From an uncultured Flavobacteriaceae bacterium (GTDB lineage: Bacteria > Bacteroidota > Bacteroidia > Flavobacteriales > Flavobacteriaceae), in contig CAJQKN010000154.1 of assembly GCA_905478905.1 (NCBI GenBank), positions 1-35,144 of the forward strand: a stretch of DNA of 35,144 bases, written 5' to 3'. Position numbers and translations under genes: made by a program. The notes beneath the pieces were generated by a model that saw only the letters and a program-made list of their open reading frames with translations, ran no database searches and was not told where the DNA came from. Shown here one piece after another: positions 20,017 to 30,623 of this stretch (the stretch's first letter is position 1; each line of letters begins with the position of its first letter).

Positions 20017-21101
20017 AAATCTTTGGTTAGCGATTGAACAATTTTGTTGTCAGCATAGAACTCTTTAAAAATCACTTTTAATGCCGTATAACAAGGAATG
20101 GCAACAATTAATCCTATGGTTCCGAAAAGAATCCCTGCTATAAGAATTACAATGAATATTTCAAGAGGATGCGACTTTACAGAAGTAGAAAAAATAAAGG
20201 GTTGGCTAAAGAAGTTATCAACCAACTGTCCAAGAACAAAACCAATCATCACATAGATGCTTTTGGGCAACGTAACTGAACTGAAATCAGCTTCGAGATT
20301 AGCCGTCATGGTGAGCAGTAACATTAAAACACCACCAATGAGAGGACCAACATAAGGAATTAGATTGAGTAAGGCGCAAAGGAAAGCAATGATTAAGGCA
20401 TTTTTTACGCCAAAGACAACGAGTACAATACTATAAATGATGAAGAGAATACTTATTTGAAGTAGCAGGCCAATAAAATATCGCGATAATAAATTTTTTA
20501 TCTTTTCAAACGAATCTTGAAGTCTTTTATGGTTTTTAGTGTCGAACAACAGCAAGACTGTACGTTCCATCAATTGGGCATCTTTTAATAAAAAAAAGCT
20601 AATGAAGAGAATAGAAAATAAAGCGATGGTAAAACCAGAGACCCAGCCCAAAAGGGAGTTTAAGAATTCAGGGAGGACTTCAAGGTTTAGGGTGTTCATC
20701 CAATCTTTTTCCAACAACCAATTTTTCCAATTGGTTTCTTGCCAATTAAAGTAAATGGCAATTTCTTCAAAAAGTTTATTGATTTTCATTTCTAAAGCAT
20801 TGACGTCTAACAAGGATAAATTTTCTCCTTGCTGAATGATGAGTGGTACAAACAAAGAAATGACCCCAAAAAGAAGAATGACAAGAATACTCATTGTACT
20901 CACTACTGCAATTGTATTTCCAAACTTAAGTTTCTGTTTCAAGAAAACCGTTATGGGTCTACCAATTAAAGAGGTGATGGCAGCAACTGCTATAAATACA
21001 ATCAATGAACTCAATAGATGAATCGCGTATAGACCTAATCCGATTAAAGTCAAGTAGAGAATCGCGCGTACAATTCCTTTTGCTATTTGGTTTTCATTCA
21101 T
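20013..21101 (-). CDS. AI-2E family transporter (PerM/UPF0118)
   Basis: Multi-TM protein with LIPYVGPLIGGVLMLLLTM and C-terminal FGTIGLIVAIPCYTALKVI. Confidence 0.88.
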   Translation of the reverse strand: MNENQIAKGIVRAILYLTLIGLGLYAIHLLSSLIVFIAVAAITSLIGRPITVFLKQKLKFGNTIAVVSTMSILVILLFGVISLFVPLIIQQGENLSLLDVNALEMKINKLFEEIAIYFNWQETNWKNWLLEKDWMNTLNLEVLPEFLNSLLGWVSGFTIALFSILFISFFLLKDAQLMERTVLLLFDTKNHKRLQDSFEKIKNLLSRYFIGLLLQISILFIIYSIVLVVFGVKNALIIAFLCALLNLIPYVGPLIGGVLMLLLTMTANLEADFSSVTLPKSIYVMIGFVLGQLVDNFFSQPFIFSTSVKSHPLEIFIVILIAGILFGTIGLIVAIPCYTALKVIFKEFYADNKIVQSLTKDL

Positions 21102-21121
21102 GAATTAAAGATAGGAAAAAA

Positions 21122-21820
21122 TTACTCTGCTTTTAGTGCAACGGTATGACAAGCGACAATGGCTGCTGTTTCTGTTCTTAGCCGTTGCTTGCCAAGACCA
21201 ATTTCTTGATAATTATTGGATAGGGCTAGGGAAACTTCTTCTTCACTAAAATCTCCTTCAGGACCAATTAAAATGGTGTGATTACCATTTCTAGTAATCT
21301 GAGAAAACAATGAAGCTTTATTTCCTTCTCTGCAATGCGCAATCATTCCATTGGAGTTTTCTTGCACAAAAGAATCGAAAGTAGTTAATGGATTTAGTTT
21401 GGGCAGATAAAACTGTTGTGACTGTTTAAGCGCTGCTACAATGATTTTTTCTAAGCGCTCATGCTTAATTGTTTTTCGTTCAGAATGCTCGCACAATAAT
21501 GGGGTAATTTGATGAATTCCAATTTCAGTTGCTTTTTCCAAAAACCATTCCAAACGACTATTGTTTTTTGTTGGTGCAATGGCAATATGTAACTGATAGG
21601 GAAGGGGGGAATGTTCTTTATGGCCTACAATTTTTCCATGTACTCGATTTGTACCAACAACAGTTAATTCTATGGTAGTTTCAAGACCCTTTCCATTTGT
21701 TGCCCGAACCCTTTCTCCTTGCTTTTTGCGGAGGACTTTATTGATGTGCTTGCTTTCCTCTTTTGAAAAAAGAAGATCACCTGTTGTTTGACTAAGTTCC
21801 GCTAAATAAAATAAATCCAT
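21122..21820 (-). CDS. rsmE: 16S rRNA (uracil1498-N3)-methyltransferase RsmE
   Basis: MDLFYLAELSQTTGDLLFSKEESKHINKVLRKKQGERV; ILIGPEGDFSEEE; GLGKQRLRTETAAI. Start set at ATG 21820. Confidence 0.93.
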   Translation of the reverse strand: MDLFYLAELSQTTGDLLFSKEESKHINKVLRKKQGERVRATNGKGLETTIELTVVGTNRVHGKIVGHKEHSPLPYQLHIAIAPTKNNSRLEWFLEKATEIGIHQITPLLCEHSERKTIKHERLEKIIVAALKQSQQFYLPKLNPLTTFDSFVQENSNGMIAHCREGNKASLFSQITRNGNHTILIGPEGDFSEEEVSLALSNNYQEIGLGKQRLRTETAAIVACHTVALKAE

Positions 21821-21821
21821 G

Positions 21822-22844
21822 CTAAATTGGTAAACGAGCCGTTGCTGCCTGGTCAAGACCTGCAAATGATTCCTGACGGTATTTTAGGTACCCAACAATG
21901 CCAATCATTGCGGCATTATCGGTAGTATACGCAAAGGGGGGAATGTGGACTGTCCACCCTTTTTCTTTAGCAGTAGTTTGTAGCTTTTCACGTAAGCCTG
22001 AGTTTGCTGCAACCCCACCACCAATCGCAACCTCTTTAATTCCGGTTTGTTCTACTGCTTTAAAAATTTTTGTAAAAATAATTTCAATTAAAGTGTATTG
22101 AATCGAGGCACACAAATCGGCTAAATTTTCTTTAATGAAAGCTGCATTGTTTTGAGTATTCTTATGTAAAAAATTGATTACCGCTGTTTTAAACCCACTG
22201 TAGCTCACATTGAGTCCTTCTGCCTTAGGAATCGGAAAAGTGAAGGCAGCGGGATCTCCCTCTTTGGCTAATCGATCAATATGCGGACCAGCGGGGTAGC
22301 CTAAGCCTAACACTTTTCCACATTTGTCAAAAGCTTCCCCAATAGCATCGTCTTGTGTTCTTCCTATTTCTTCCATTGTAAAGTAGTTGGTAACCTTTAC
22401 AATTTGCGTATGCCCTCCAGATACCGTAATTCCAAGAAAAGGAAATGTAGGATTTGGATTTCCATCTGCAATAAAATGACTCAATAAATGCCCTTGCAAA
22501 TGATTTACTTCAATTAAAGGAATGGATAATCCCATGCTCAAAGATTTGGCAAAAGAAGTTCCCACAAGTAGAGAACCGAGCAGGCCTGGACCTCTTGTGA
22601 AGGCAATAGCATCTAATTGATGTTTCGTAATACCTGCCTTTTTTATGGCTTGATCCACAACGGGAACGATATTTTGTTGATGTGCACGAGAAGCTAGTTC
22701 GGGTACAACCCCGCCGTAGGCCTCATGAATAGATTGATTCGCTATACTATTGGATAAAACCACATCATTTTTTAAGACAGCAGCAGCAGTGTCATCGCAA
22801 GAAGATTCAATGGCTAAAATATAGCATGGTTTTTGTTCAATCAT
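21822..22844 (-). CDS. tsaD: tRNA N6-adenosine threonylcarbamoyltransferase TsaD
   Basis: ILAIESSCDDTAAAVL; GGVVPELASRAHQQ; FTRGPGLLGSLLVG; VSGGHTQIV; GGGVAANSGLR. Confidence 0.97.
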   Translation of the reverse strand: MIEQKPCYILAIESSCDDTAAAVLKNDVVLSNSIANQSIHEAYGGVVPELASRAHQQNIVPVVDQAIKKAGITKHQLDAIAFTRGPGLLGSLLVGTSFAKSLSMGLSIPLIEVNHLQGHLLSHFIADGNPNPTFPFLGITVSGGHTQIVKVTNYFTMEEIGRTQDDAIGEAFDKCGKVLGLGYPAGPHIDRLAKEGDPAAFTFPIPKAEGLNVSYSGFKTAVINFLHKNTQNNAAFIKENLADLCASIQYTLIEIIFTKIFKAVEQTGIKEVAIGGGVAANSGLREKLQTTAKEKGWTVHIPPFAYTTDNAAMIGIVGYLKYRQESFAGLDQAATARLPI

Positions 22845-22882
22845 TTAGTAACTTTATCGAAATGTAAAATTACACTTTTCTT

Positions 22883-25800
22883 ATCAAAAATCTCCGTAAA
22901 ATAATCGCCTTCCTTCTCGCATTTTTATTGCTAGCTGTGCTTGCCTTTACGGTCTTTTTTTCATCTGAGGAAGTACAGACTCGATTGGCCAACTCGTTTA
23001 CACAAAGCCTTAACAATAGCTTTGACACGGCCATTCAAATTGGGAAAGCAAAAATTAATTTACAAGGAAAAGTTCAATTCAACAATGTGCTTATTCGCGA
23101 TCACAAGAAGGACACACTTACTCATATAGCTGAGATTAGATTAAACCTAACCGAATTAGAGAATGTTCTCGTGGGAGCATATCAATTTAGTTCACTTCTA
23201 ATAATAGCACCAAAGGTCTATATTACTACCTATGAAGGTGAAGAGTATTCAAACCTTAAACAGTTTATTGACAAACTAGCTATTGGGGAAAAGAACCAAA
23301 AACAAGCTGAAGCCAGTGTTAAGGCACTCAGCATTCACAAGGGTGAATTAGTATTTACAAACCAAGCGAATGTTGATTCAGATTATTTTTCCTCCATTGA
23401 ACTCGAACTTCAGGATTTTATACTTTTTGAGAAACAGTTTACCACTTCTATAGAGTCCATGTCTTTCCAGTCCAGTAAACACGATGATTTAGAGAATTTA
23501 TCAGGTGAAATTACTTTCACACCCTCAAAAATTGATATATCAAAACTTAGCATAAATTCTGCCCAGGCTCAATTAAAGGGAGCAATGACATTAAACTATA
23601 CCGATCTTACAGCTGATGCTTTACGCAATGATGCCACCATAGATCTAAAGCTTGATTCAGGAAAAATAGCCACAACCTTGCTATCACTTCCAAAAACGAT
23701 AAAGCTACCAATGACCCAAATCTCCTTTAAAGGAAATGCCCAGGGTGGGATAGATGATTTAAGATCCAATCTACAATTGAATCTTACAGGAAATAGTCAT
23801 CTAAAAGCGAATCTTCGTCTAAGTAGAAACAGCGATGGCGTTTTTCGTCTGCAATCTGAAGACATCATTTCTTCTGTCACACAGAATGATTTTAGGTATC
23901 TACTGTCTTCTTCCCTTGATTCAGAACATGAACTCCTACAGATGCCTTGGAAGAAAATTAACATCAAAAGCACTCTGGACTATACGCAAGGAAAAGAATT
24001 GCAAGCAGATATAGAACTAGCGATAAACGAAGGAATGCTTCGTTCTAATTTTACCTTAGAAAAAAATGAAGAAGCTTGGATGTTTAAACAGTTGTTTGAT
24101 TTCTCATCCCTTCGGACCACTGATTTTATTCAAAAGGATGATTTGATGCGATTGAGTGGAAACGGAAGTGCTGAAGGTAAGCTGGTCAATAAATCCCTAA
24201 ATGAATTGAGCTTTGTGGTGAACCTTTCCTCGCTAGAAAGGAACAAAGTTAATTTTAAAAATGCATTTCTTTCTGGGCGTAAAAATTCGCAAGCTTTTCT
24301 TTTAGCTGGTGAATTGAATGATGAAAAAGCAAAGTTAAAGTTTTCCTTAGCTCAGGGGGGGGAGCTTCCTAAGAAATTTACAATTTCAACGCAGATTGAG
24401 GAGCTCAACTTGTCTGCTTTTGGCATGACAAGCCTCCAATCGGATGTTCGCTTAGCAAGTAATTTATTTATTGAAGGAGAAGGAGAGCGTTTAGACAAAC
24501 TAAGTGTTTCTGACTTAGTCATCGCAAATAGTCAAGCTAAACAGTCGTTTGACGATTTCACTTTTGATCTTAAAAACAACAAAACGGTTAATCAAATTGA
24601 ACTGAACGGCTCTGATGTAATGGATTTTAGTTTGAAGGGAGAATTTTCCTATGCAAATATTCCTTTTCTCTTACGCTCGGCTGTTCAGGAAGCTTTACTA
24701 ATCCCGAATAAGCGAAAAGTAAGTAAAAAGGAGTTCTTTGTTTTTGACTTGGTCATCAGAGATAAATTACTCAAAGCTATGTATCCAGATGTGCTTACAC
24801 CTGAGGATATCCGTTTAAATGGGACCATTAATTCTATGGTAGGTCAATCGTTTTTTCAATTTGATCTCCCTTTTATCCAGTATAAAGGGTATAATTTTGA
24901 GTCAATATCTTTGAATTCCTTGGGAGATGATTCCGTTTTTCTCACACAATTTTCTGCAGGAAAAATCTATGGAAACAACCTACATATCTCCGAAATCAAT
25001 TTGAACACAAAGAATAATGATGGAGTTCTATCAGGGGAGCTTGACGCTCAGTTTGGTATTAGCACAAAAGATTCTTTAGCGTTTGATTTTACCTATACCC
25101 AACGCTTAGACAAGTCATTGTTTACTATTCTTAAAGGAGATTTACAACTGGGAGGAGAGCAATGGGAACTCAACCGTCAATATAAATCAACTCTGACATT
25201 TGATTCTGTAACCAATGAAATTTCCTTGTCTAAGCTTGGTCTTCAGTCAAAAAGCCAGAGGTTTGAGGCTGCACTAAATTATGTTTCAAAAGACAAGTAT
25301 TCCCTTGAAGTGCTCACCTCAAACCTAGATTTGGGTAAAGCTTTGCCCGTTGGGGAAAAGTTTAGTTTTGATGGGAAACTCACCACAAACCTGAATATTA
25401 TTCAATCTCCTGAATTAAAAAAGGCAAGTATTGATCTAAAAGTTAAAAATTTATCCATTAATGCTACGCCAATGGGAGACCTTGCATTGGGGGTTAGTGG
25501 TAATCTCCAATTTAATTCCTATCAATTGACTACTTCATTGATTAGAGACGAGATGTCTATCTTGCTTGGTAAGGGAACAATTTTTATCCCCAACAATAAG
25601 CCAAACCTCAATTTAGACCTTTCATTGAATGAATTTGATGTCTCTTTCCTTTCTTCATTAGGTAAAGATAAAATCACAAACTCTACTGGTTTACTGACTG
25701 GTGAATTGAATTTATGGGGACTGACGACCGATTTAAAACTGGCGGGTGAAGCCCTATTGGATAATAGTGGTATGACCATACCGAGCATCAATACCCGATA

Positions 25801-27274
25801 TGCTTTTGAGCAAGGAACTAAGCTCATCTTTAAGGACAGAAGAATTCAATTCAACAATGCGCTTTTGAAAGAAACATCGAGCCAAACCACTGCACAACTC
25901 AATGGTGAATTGGGTCATATCAATTTTAATGCGTGGGAAATGGATTTAAATATTCTTACAGATCGATTGTTGGTTTATAACCGGCCTGAAGATCCAAACG
26001 CCTTATTTTACGGTCAGGGCTACCTGGCAGGACAAGCAAATTTTACTGGCCCAACAAAATCATTGACATTAGAAGTCATTGGAAGCTCGTCTGAGGGTAC
26101 GACCTTGGTTATTCCTTGGAAAGAGAACAAAGGTTTAACTGACACCTCTTTCATTGATTTTTTATACAAAGGGGAAAAAGAAAACGAGCTGGTTACTACT
26201 GATATTACTTCCTTCGATGAGGCATTTAGAGGTTTTGAAATGATCTTTGAATTAGACATTAACAGGAATGCAGAAGTAGAAATTGTTGTTGATCAGTCTT
26301 CAGGGAGCACACTCTCTGGGCGGGGTTCTGGAAATATATTAATAGAAACGAATATTGACGGTAAGTTTAATATTTGGGGAGATTTTATTGCCTATGATGG
26401 AGTGTATAATTTTAAAAACCTCGGTTTAATTGATAAAAAGTTTTCTGTAAAACAGGGTGGAACCATTGTCTGGGAGGGAGATCCCTTGGAGGCCCAATTG
26501 AATATTGAAGCTGTTTATGAAGTGCCCGGAGGGGCAAATCCTGCATTGTTGTTAGACAACCCAAACTTCAATCGTAAGATCCCTACCGAGGTATCCATTC
26601 AACTTGCAGGTAATCTTATTAAACCCGATGATCCGGTTTTTGACATCTCATTTCCCAATGCTACAGGAATAGTAGTTTCAGAGATCAATTATCGATTAGC
26701 AGATCAACAAAGACGTCAGCTACAGGCAATTTCCCTGTTGTCACAGGGAATCTTTATTAGCGATGTTTCGGTCTCTTTACAAGGAATTACCAATAATTTA
26801 TATGAGAAGGCCTCTGATGTTTTTAGTACTTTATTGGGTTCTAATGAAGGAAAGCTTAATATAGGATTGAATTATCTTCAAGGGGAAGACACCCCTACAT
26901 TTGATTTAAGAACTGAGGACCGTATTGGACTAACCCTCACAACACAAATAAGTGATAAGATTTTAATCAATGGGAAGATTGGTGTTCCAATTGATGGCTT
27001 GCAAGAAACTGTTATTGTAGGAGATGTACAGATTGATTTTATACTTAACGAAAGTGGCACCCTAAAAGCAAAAGTATTTAATCGTGAAAATGAGTTCCGC
27101 TATTTAGGAGATGAATTTGGCTACACCCAAGGAATGGGGATGTCCTATCAGGTGGATTTTAACACCTTCAAAGAATTGATCCAAAAGCTTAAGAATAAAG
27201 GCCTAAAACAAGGAGATGTAGTTAACAATCAGATCAATAGTAGCGGAATTGATTTTCTTAACAAAATTGAATAA
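22883..27274 (+). CDS. tamB: TamB-like translocation/assembly module protein (DUF490)
   Basis: Very long AsmA/TamB-like beta-helical protein with an N-terminal TM; C-terminal GVPIDGLQETVIVGDVQIDFILNESGTLKAKVFNRENEF typical of Bacteroidota TamB. The start codon is uncertain: the ORF track uses TTG 22928, but the TM appears to begin upstream at a non-ATG codon. Confidence 0.85.
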   Translation: MKNLRKIIAFLLAFLLLAVLAFTVFFSSEEVQTRLANSFTQSLNNSFDTAIQIGKAKINLQGKVQFNNVLIRDHKKDTLTHIAEIRLNLTELENVLVGAYQFSSLLIIAPKVYITTYEGEEYSNLKQFIDKLAIGEKNQKQAEASVKALSIHKGELVFTNQANVDSDYFSSIELELQDFILFEKQFTTSIESMSFQSSKHDDLENLSGEITFTPSKIDISKLSINSAQAQLKGAMTLNYTDLTADALRNDATIDLKLDSGKIATTLLSLPKTIKLPMTQISFKGNAQGGIDDLRSNLQLNLTGNSHLKANLRLSRNSDGVFRLQSEDIISSVTQNDFRYLLSSSLDSEHELLQMPWKKINIKSTLDYTQGKELQADIELAINEGMLRSNFTLEKNEEAWMFKQLFDFSSLRTTDFIQKDDLMRLSGNGSAEGKLVNKSLNELSFVVNLSSLERNKVNFKNAFLSGRKNSQAFLLAGELNDEKAKLKFSLAQGGELPKKFTISTQIEELNLSAFGMTSLQSDVRLASNLFIEGEGERLDKLSVSDLVIANSQAKQSFDDFTFDLKNNKTVNQIELNGSDVMDFSLKGEFSYANIPFLLRSAVQEALLIPNKRKVSKKEFFVFDLVIRDKLLKAMYPDVLTPEDIRLNGTINSMVGQSFFQFDLPFIQYKGYNFESISLNSLGDDSVFLTQFSAGKIYGNNLHISEINLNTKNNDGVLSGELDAQFGISTKDSLAFDFTYTQRLDKSLFTILKGDLQLGGEQWELNRQYKSTLTFDSVTNEISLSKLGLQSKSQRFEAALNYVSKDKYSLEVLTSNLDLGKALPVGEKFSFDGKLTTNLNIIQSPELKKASIDLKVKNLSINATPMGDLALGVSGNLQFNSYQLTTSLIRDEMSILLGKGTIFIPNNKPNLNLDLSLNEFDVSFLSSLGKDKITNSTGLLTGELNLWGLTTDLKLAGEALLDNSGMTIPSINTRYAFEQGTKLIFKDRRIQFNNALLKETSSQTTAQLNGELGHINFNAWEMDLNILTDRLLVYNRPEDPNALFYGQGYLAGQANFTGPTKSLTLEVIGSSSEGTTLVIPWKENKGLTDTSFIDFLYKGEKENELVTTDITSFDEAFRGFEMIFELDINRNAEVEIVVDQSSGSTLSGRGSGNILIETNIDGKFNIWGDFIAYDGVYNFKNLGLIDKKFSVKQGGTIVWEGDPLEAQLNIEAVYEVPGGANPALLLDNPNFNRKIPTEVSIQLAGNLIKPDDPVFDISFPNATGIVVSEINYRLADQQRRQLQAISLLSQGIFISDVSVSLQGITNNLYEKASDVFSTLLGSNEGKLNIGLNYLQGEDTPTFDLRTEDRIGLTLTTQISDKILINGKIGVPIDGLQETVIVGDVQIDFILNESGTLKAKVFNRENEFRYLGDEFGYTQGMGMSYQVDFNTFKELIQKLKNKGLKQGDVVNNQINSSGIDFLNKIE

Positions 27275-27357
27275 AAACGTTGTAGCTTTTGTTTTTCATT
27301 TATTTTGTCGGAATCTATATTGTTCAAAAAATTTATTCATTAATTTAGACGCGCAAT

Positions 27358-28344
27358 ATGAATATAGAGATGAAGAGAATTGCCGTTTTAACCTCTGGAG
27401 GAGATGCTCCAGGGATGAATGCAGCTGTTCGTGCAGTTGTTCGGACAAGTGTTTTTTATGGATTGCAGTGTTATGTTGTGTATCAGGGATACCAAGGTCT
27501 CATTGATGGAAAAATAAAACAAGCCAACGCACGAAGCGTTAATAATATTATAAACAAAGGGGGGACAATTTTAAAATCTGCTCGCTCATTAGAGTTTAGA
27601 ACCCCAAAGGGTCGTCAAAAAGCATTTGATAATATAAAGAAATTTGAGATTGATGCCTTGGTGGTAATTGGTGGTGACGGCTCCTTTACCGGTGCACTGA
27701 TTTTCCAAAACGAATTTAATATTCCTGTTATCGGTATTCCGGGAACGATTGACAATGATATTTATGGCACACAGCACACCTTGGGCTACGATACAGCCTT
27801 GAATACAGTTGTTGAAGTAATTGATAAGATTCGTGACACAGCCAGTTCACACAATCGTTTATTCTTTGTGGAGGTGATGGGTAGAGATGCAGGTCATATT
27901 GCCTTAAATACTGGAATAGGGGCTGGAGCGGAAGAAATTCTTATACCAGAAGAAAATCGAGGATTAGACCAGCTTTTAGAATCCTTAAAACACAGTGAGA
28001 AGTCAGGAAAGTCCTCGAGTATAGTCGTTGTTGCCGAAGGCGACAAAACCGGAAAAAATGTATTTGAACTTGCAACCTATGTAGAACAAAATCTTCCCTA
28101 TTATGAGGTGCGTGTATCTGTCTTAGGACATATGCAAAGAGGAGGTTCACCCAGTTGCTTTGATCGTGTTCTCGCTTCCAGAATGGGAGTTCACGCAATT
28201 GAGTCATTGCGCGAAGGAAAGTCAAAAGTAATGGTGGGAGTCATGAACGACAAAATGGAACTCACTCCTTTGGAAGAAGCAATCAAAGGGAAATCAGAAA
28301 TAAATAAAGATCTTTTAAGAGTTACGGACATCCTGTCCATTTAA
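27358..28344 (+). CDS. pfkA: 6-phosphofructokinase
   Basis: KRIAVLTSGGDAPGMNAAVRAVVR; VVIGGDGSFTGA; GIPGTIDNDIYGTQHTLGYDTA; LGHMQRGGSPSCFDR. Confidence 0.97.
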   Translation: MNIEMKRIAVLTSGGDAPGMNAAVRAVVRTSVFYGLQCYVVYQGYQGLIDGKIKQANARSVNNIINKGGTILKSARSLEFRTPKGRQKAFDNIKKFEIDALVVIGGDGSFTGALIFQNEFNIPVIGIPGTIDNDIYGTQHTLGYDTALNTVVEVIDKIRDTASSHNRLFFVEVMGRDAGHIALNTGIGAGAEEILIPEENRGLDQLLESLKHSEKSGKSSSIVVVAEGDKTGKNVFELATYVEQNLPYYEVRVSVLGHMQRGGSPSCFDRVLASRMGVHAIESLREGKSKVMVGVMNDKMELTPLEEAIKGKSEINKDLLRVTDILSI

Positions 28345-28360
28345 AATTAAATTAAACTAA

Positions 28361-29365
<1,005 letters not shown>

Positions 29366-29366
29366 T

Positions 29367-30230
29367 ATGTATTTAATTGTTGATAGTGGTTCTACAAAGA
29401 CCGATTGGTTTGCTGTTGATAATACAGGTAATATTCTGTTTTCTACCCAAACATTGGGATTAAATCCTCAGGTATTATCGTCTGCAATTTTGAATGAACG
29501 AATCATTAACAACTATGAAATTTACCAAAATAGAGATGAGGTAACTCATCTCTATTTTTATGGTGCTGGCTGTGGTATTCAAACCACTGTTGATCGAATA
29601 CATAAAGTATTTAAAGATATTTTCACAAACTGTGAATTTATCATCAAAGAAGATACCTATGCTGCGGTTTATTCTACGGCAGAACCAAATAAACATTCCA
29701 TTGTATGTATTTTAGGAACAGGATCTAACTGTTCTTATTTCGATGGTAAAAACATTGATCAGCCTGTTATTTCCTTAGGCTATATTTTGATGGATGAAGC
29801 CAGTGGTAATTTCTTTGGAAAACAATTGGTACGCGGGTATTATTTCAATCTAATGCCGACACATCTCGCACAGCAATTTGAAAAAGAGTACAAACTCGAT
29901 GCAGATACTTTGAAAGAGAATCTATACCGCAGAGAAAATCCAAATACTTATTTGGCCAAATTTGCCAAGTTTTTGATTGAACACAAAAGTGAAGCCTATA
30001 TGCAGGACATTATACGAAACGGTTTGGATCGTTTTGTAAAGCATCAAATCTTGCAGTTTAAAAATGCAACCGAAGTTCCTATCCACTTTGTAGGATCCAT
30101 CGCATATTTGCTTCAAGATGAAATAAAAGAATGCCTTAAGAGCTATGATTTAACACTTGGACGTGTGGTCAAACGTCCCATTGATGCTTTGGTCGAATAC
30201 CATATCTCAATGTTAGACCTAAAGAAGTAG
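29367..30230 (+). CDS. BadF/BadG-type ATPase, N-acetylglucosamine kinase-like
   Basis: YLIVDSGSTKTDWFAVD; LYFYGAGC; ILGTGSNCSYFDG; FVGSIAYLLQDEI. Confidence 0.85.
   Translation: MYLIVDSGSTKTDWFAVDNTGNILFSTQTLGLNPQVLSSAILNERIINNYEIYQNRDEVTHLYFYGAGCGIQTTVDRIHKVFKDIFTNCEFIIKEDTYAAVYSTAEPNKHSIVCILGTGSNCSYFDGKNIDQPVISLGYILMDEASGNFFGKQLVRGYYFNLMPTHLAQQFEKEYKLDADTLKENLYRRENPNTYLAKFAKFLIEHKSEAYMQDIIRNGLDRFVKHQILQFKNATEVPIHFVGSIAYLLQDEIKECLKSYDLTLGRVVKRPIDALVEYHISMLDLKK
29527..29559 (+). terminator. Terminator-like hairpin inside the GlcNAc-kinase CDS
   Basis: aaaatagagatgag-gtaa-ctcatctctatttt(t): perfect 14-bp stem, GNRA-type loop, short T tail. Confidence 0.55.
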
Positions 30231-30236
30231 ATGTCT

Positions 30237-30620
30237 CTAGCGCACGGCAATCATCGATATCTCAATACGAACAAATTTGGGTAAATTAGCCACTTCAACA
30301 GTTTCTCTAGCTGGTGCAGTAGCTTCATCAAAATACCTACCGTAAACCTTGTTAACTTCATTGAAGTTATTCATGTCACTTAAAAATATAGAAGTTTTAA
30401 CTACCTGATCAAAAGTCATGTCTGCGGCTTTTAGAACTGCTTTAAGGTTTTCCATTACCTGAATAGTCTCTTGTTCCAAATCTCCTTCTACCAGTTCCAT
30501 AGTATTGGCAATTAAAGGGATTTGACCCGATAAATAAAGGGTGTCATTTGCTAAGACTGCCTGATTATAGGGCCCAAGAGGAGCTGGGGCATTTTCCGTT
30601 GTAATAATTTTTTTTGTCAT
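30237..30620 (-). CDS. ridA: RidA family (YjgF/YER057c/UK114) reactive intermediate deaminase
   Basis: NAPAPLGPYNQAVLANDTLYLSGQIPL; ARETVEVANLPKFVRIEISMIAV. Confidence 0.95.
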   Translation of the reverse strand: MTKKIITTENAPAPLGPYNQAVLANDTLYLSGQIPLIANTMELVEGDLEQETIQVMENLKAVLKAADMTFDQVVKTSIFLSDMNNFNEVNKVYGRYFDEATAPARETVEVANLPKFVRIEISMIAVR

Positions 30621-30623
30621 AGT

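Noticed and set aside
24355-24363. G8 homopolymer in tamB
   Set aside because: Reading frame is continuous across it, so there is no evidence of frameshift or phase variation.
26732-26751. Inverted repeat ttccctgt-tgtc-acaggga in tamB
   Set aside because: Only about 8 bp stem, no T tail, inside CDS; plausible by chance.
27249-27506. 85-aa ORF overlapping the pfkA start
   Set aside because: Out-of-frame reading of the pfkA 5' end; low-complexity SCSCSCS translation typical of a spurious frame.
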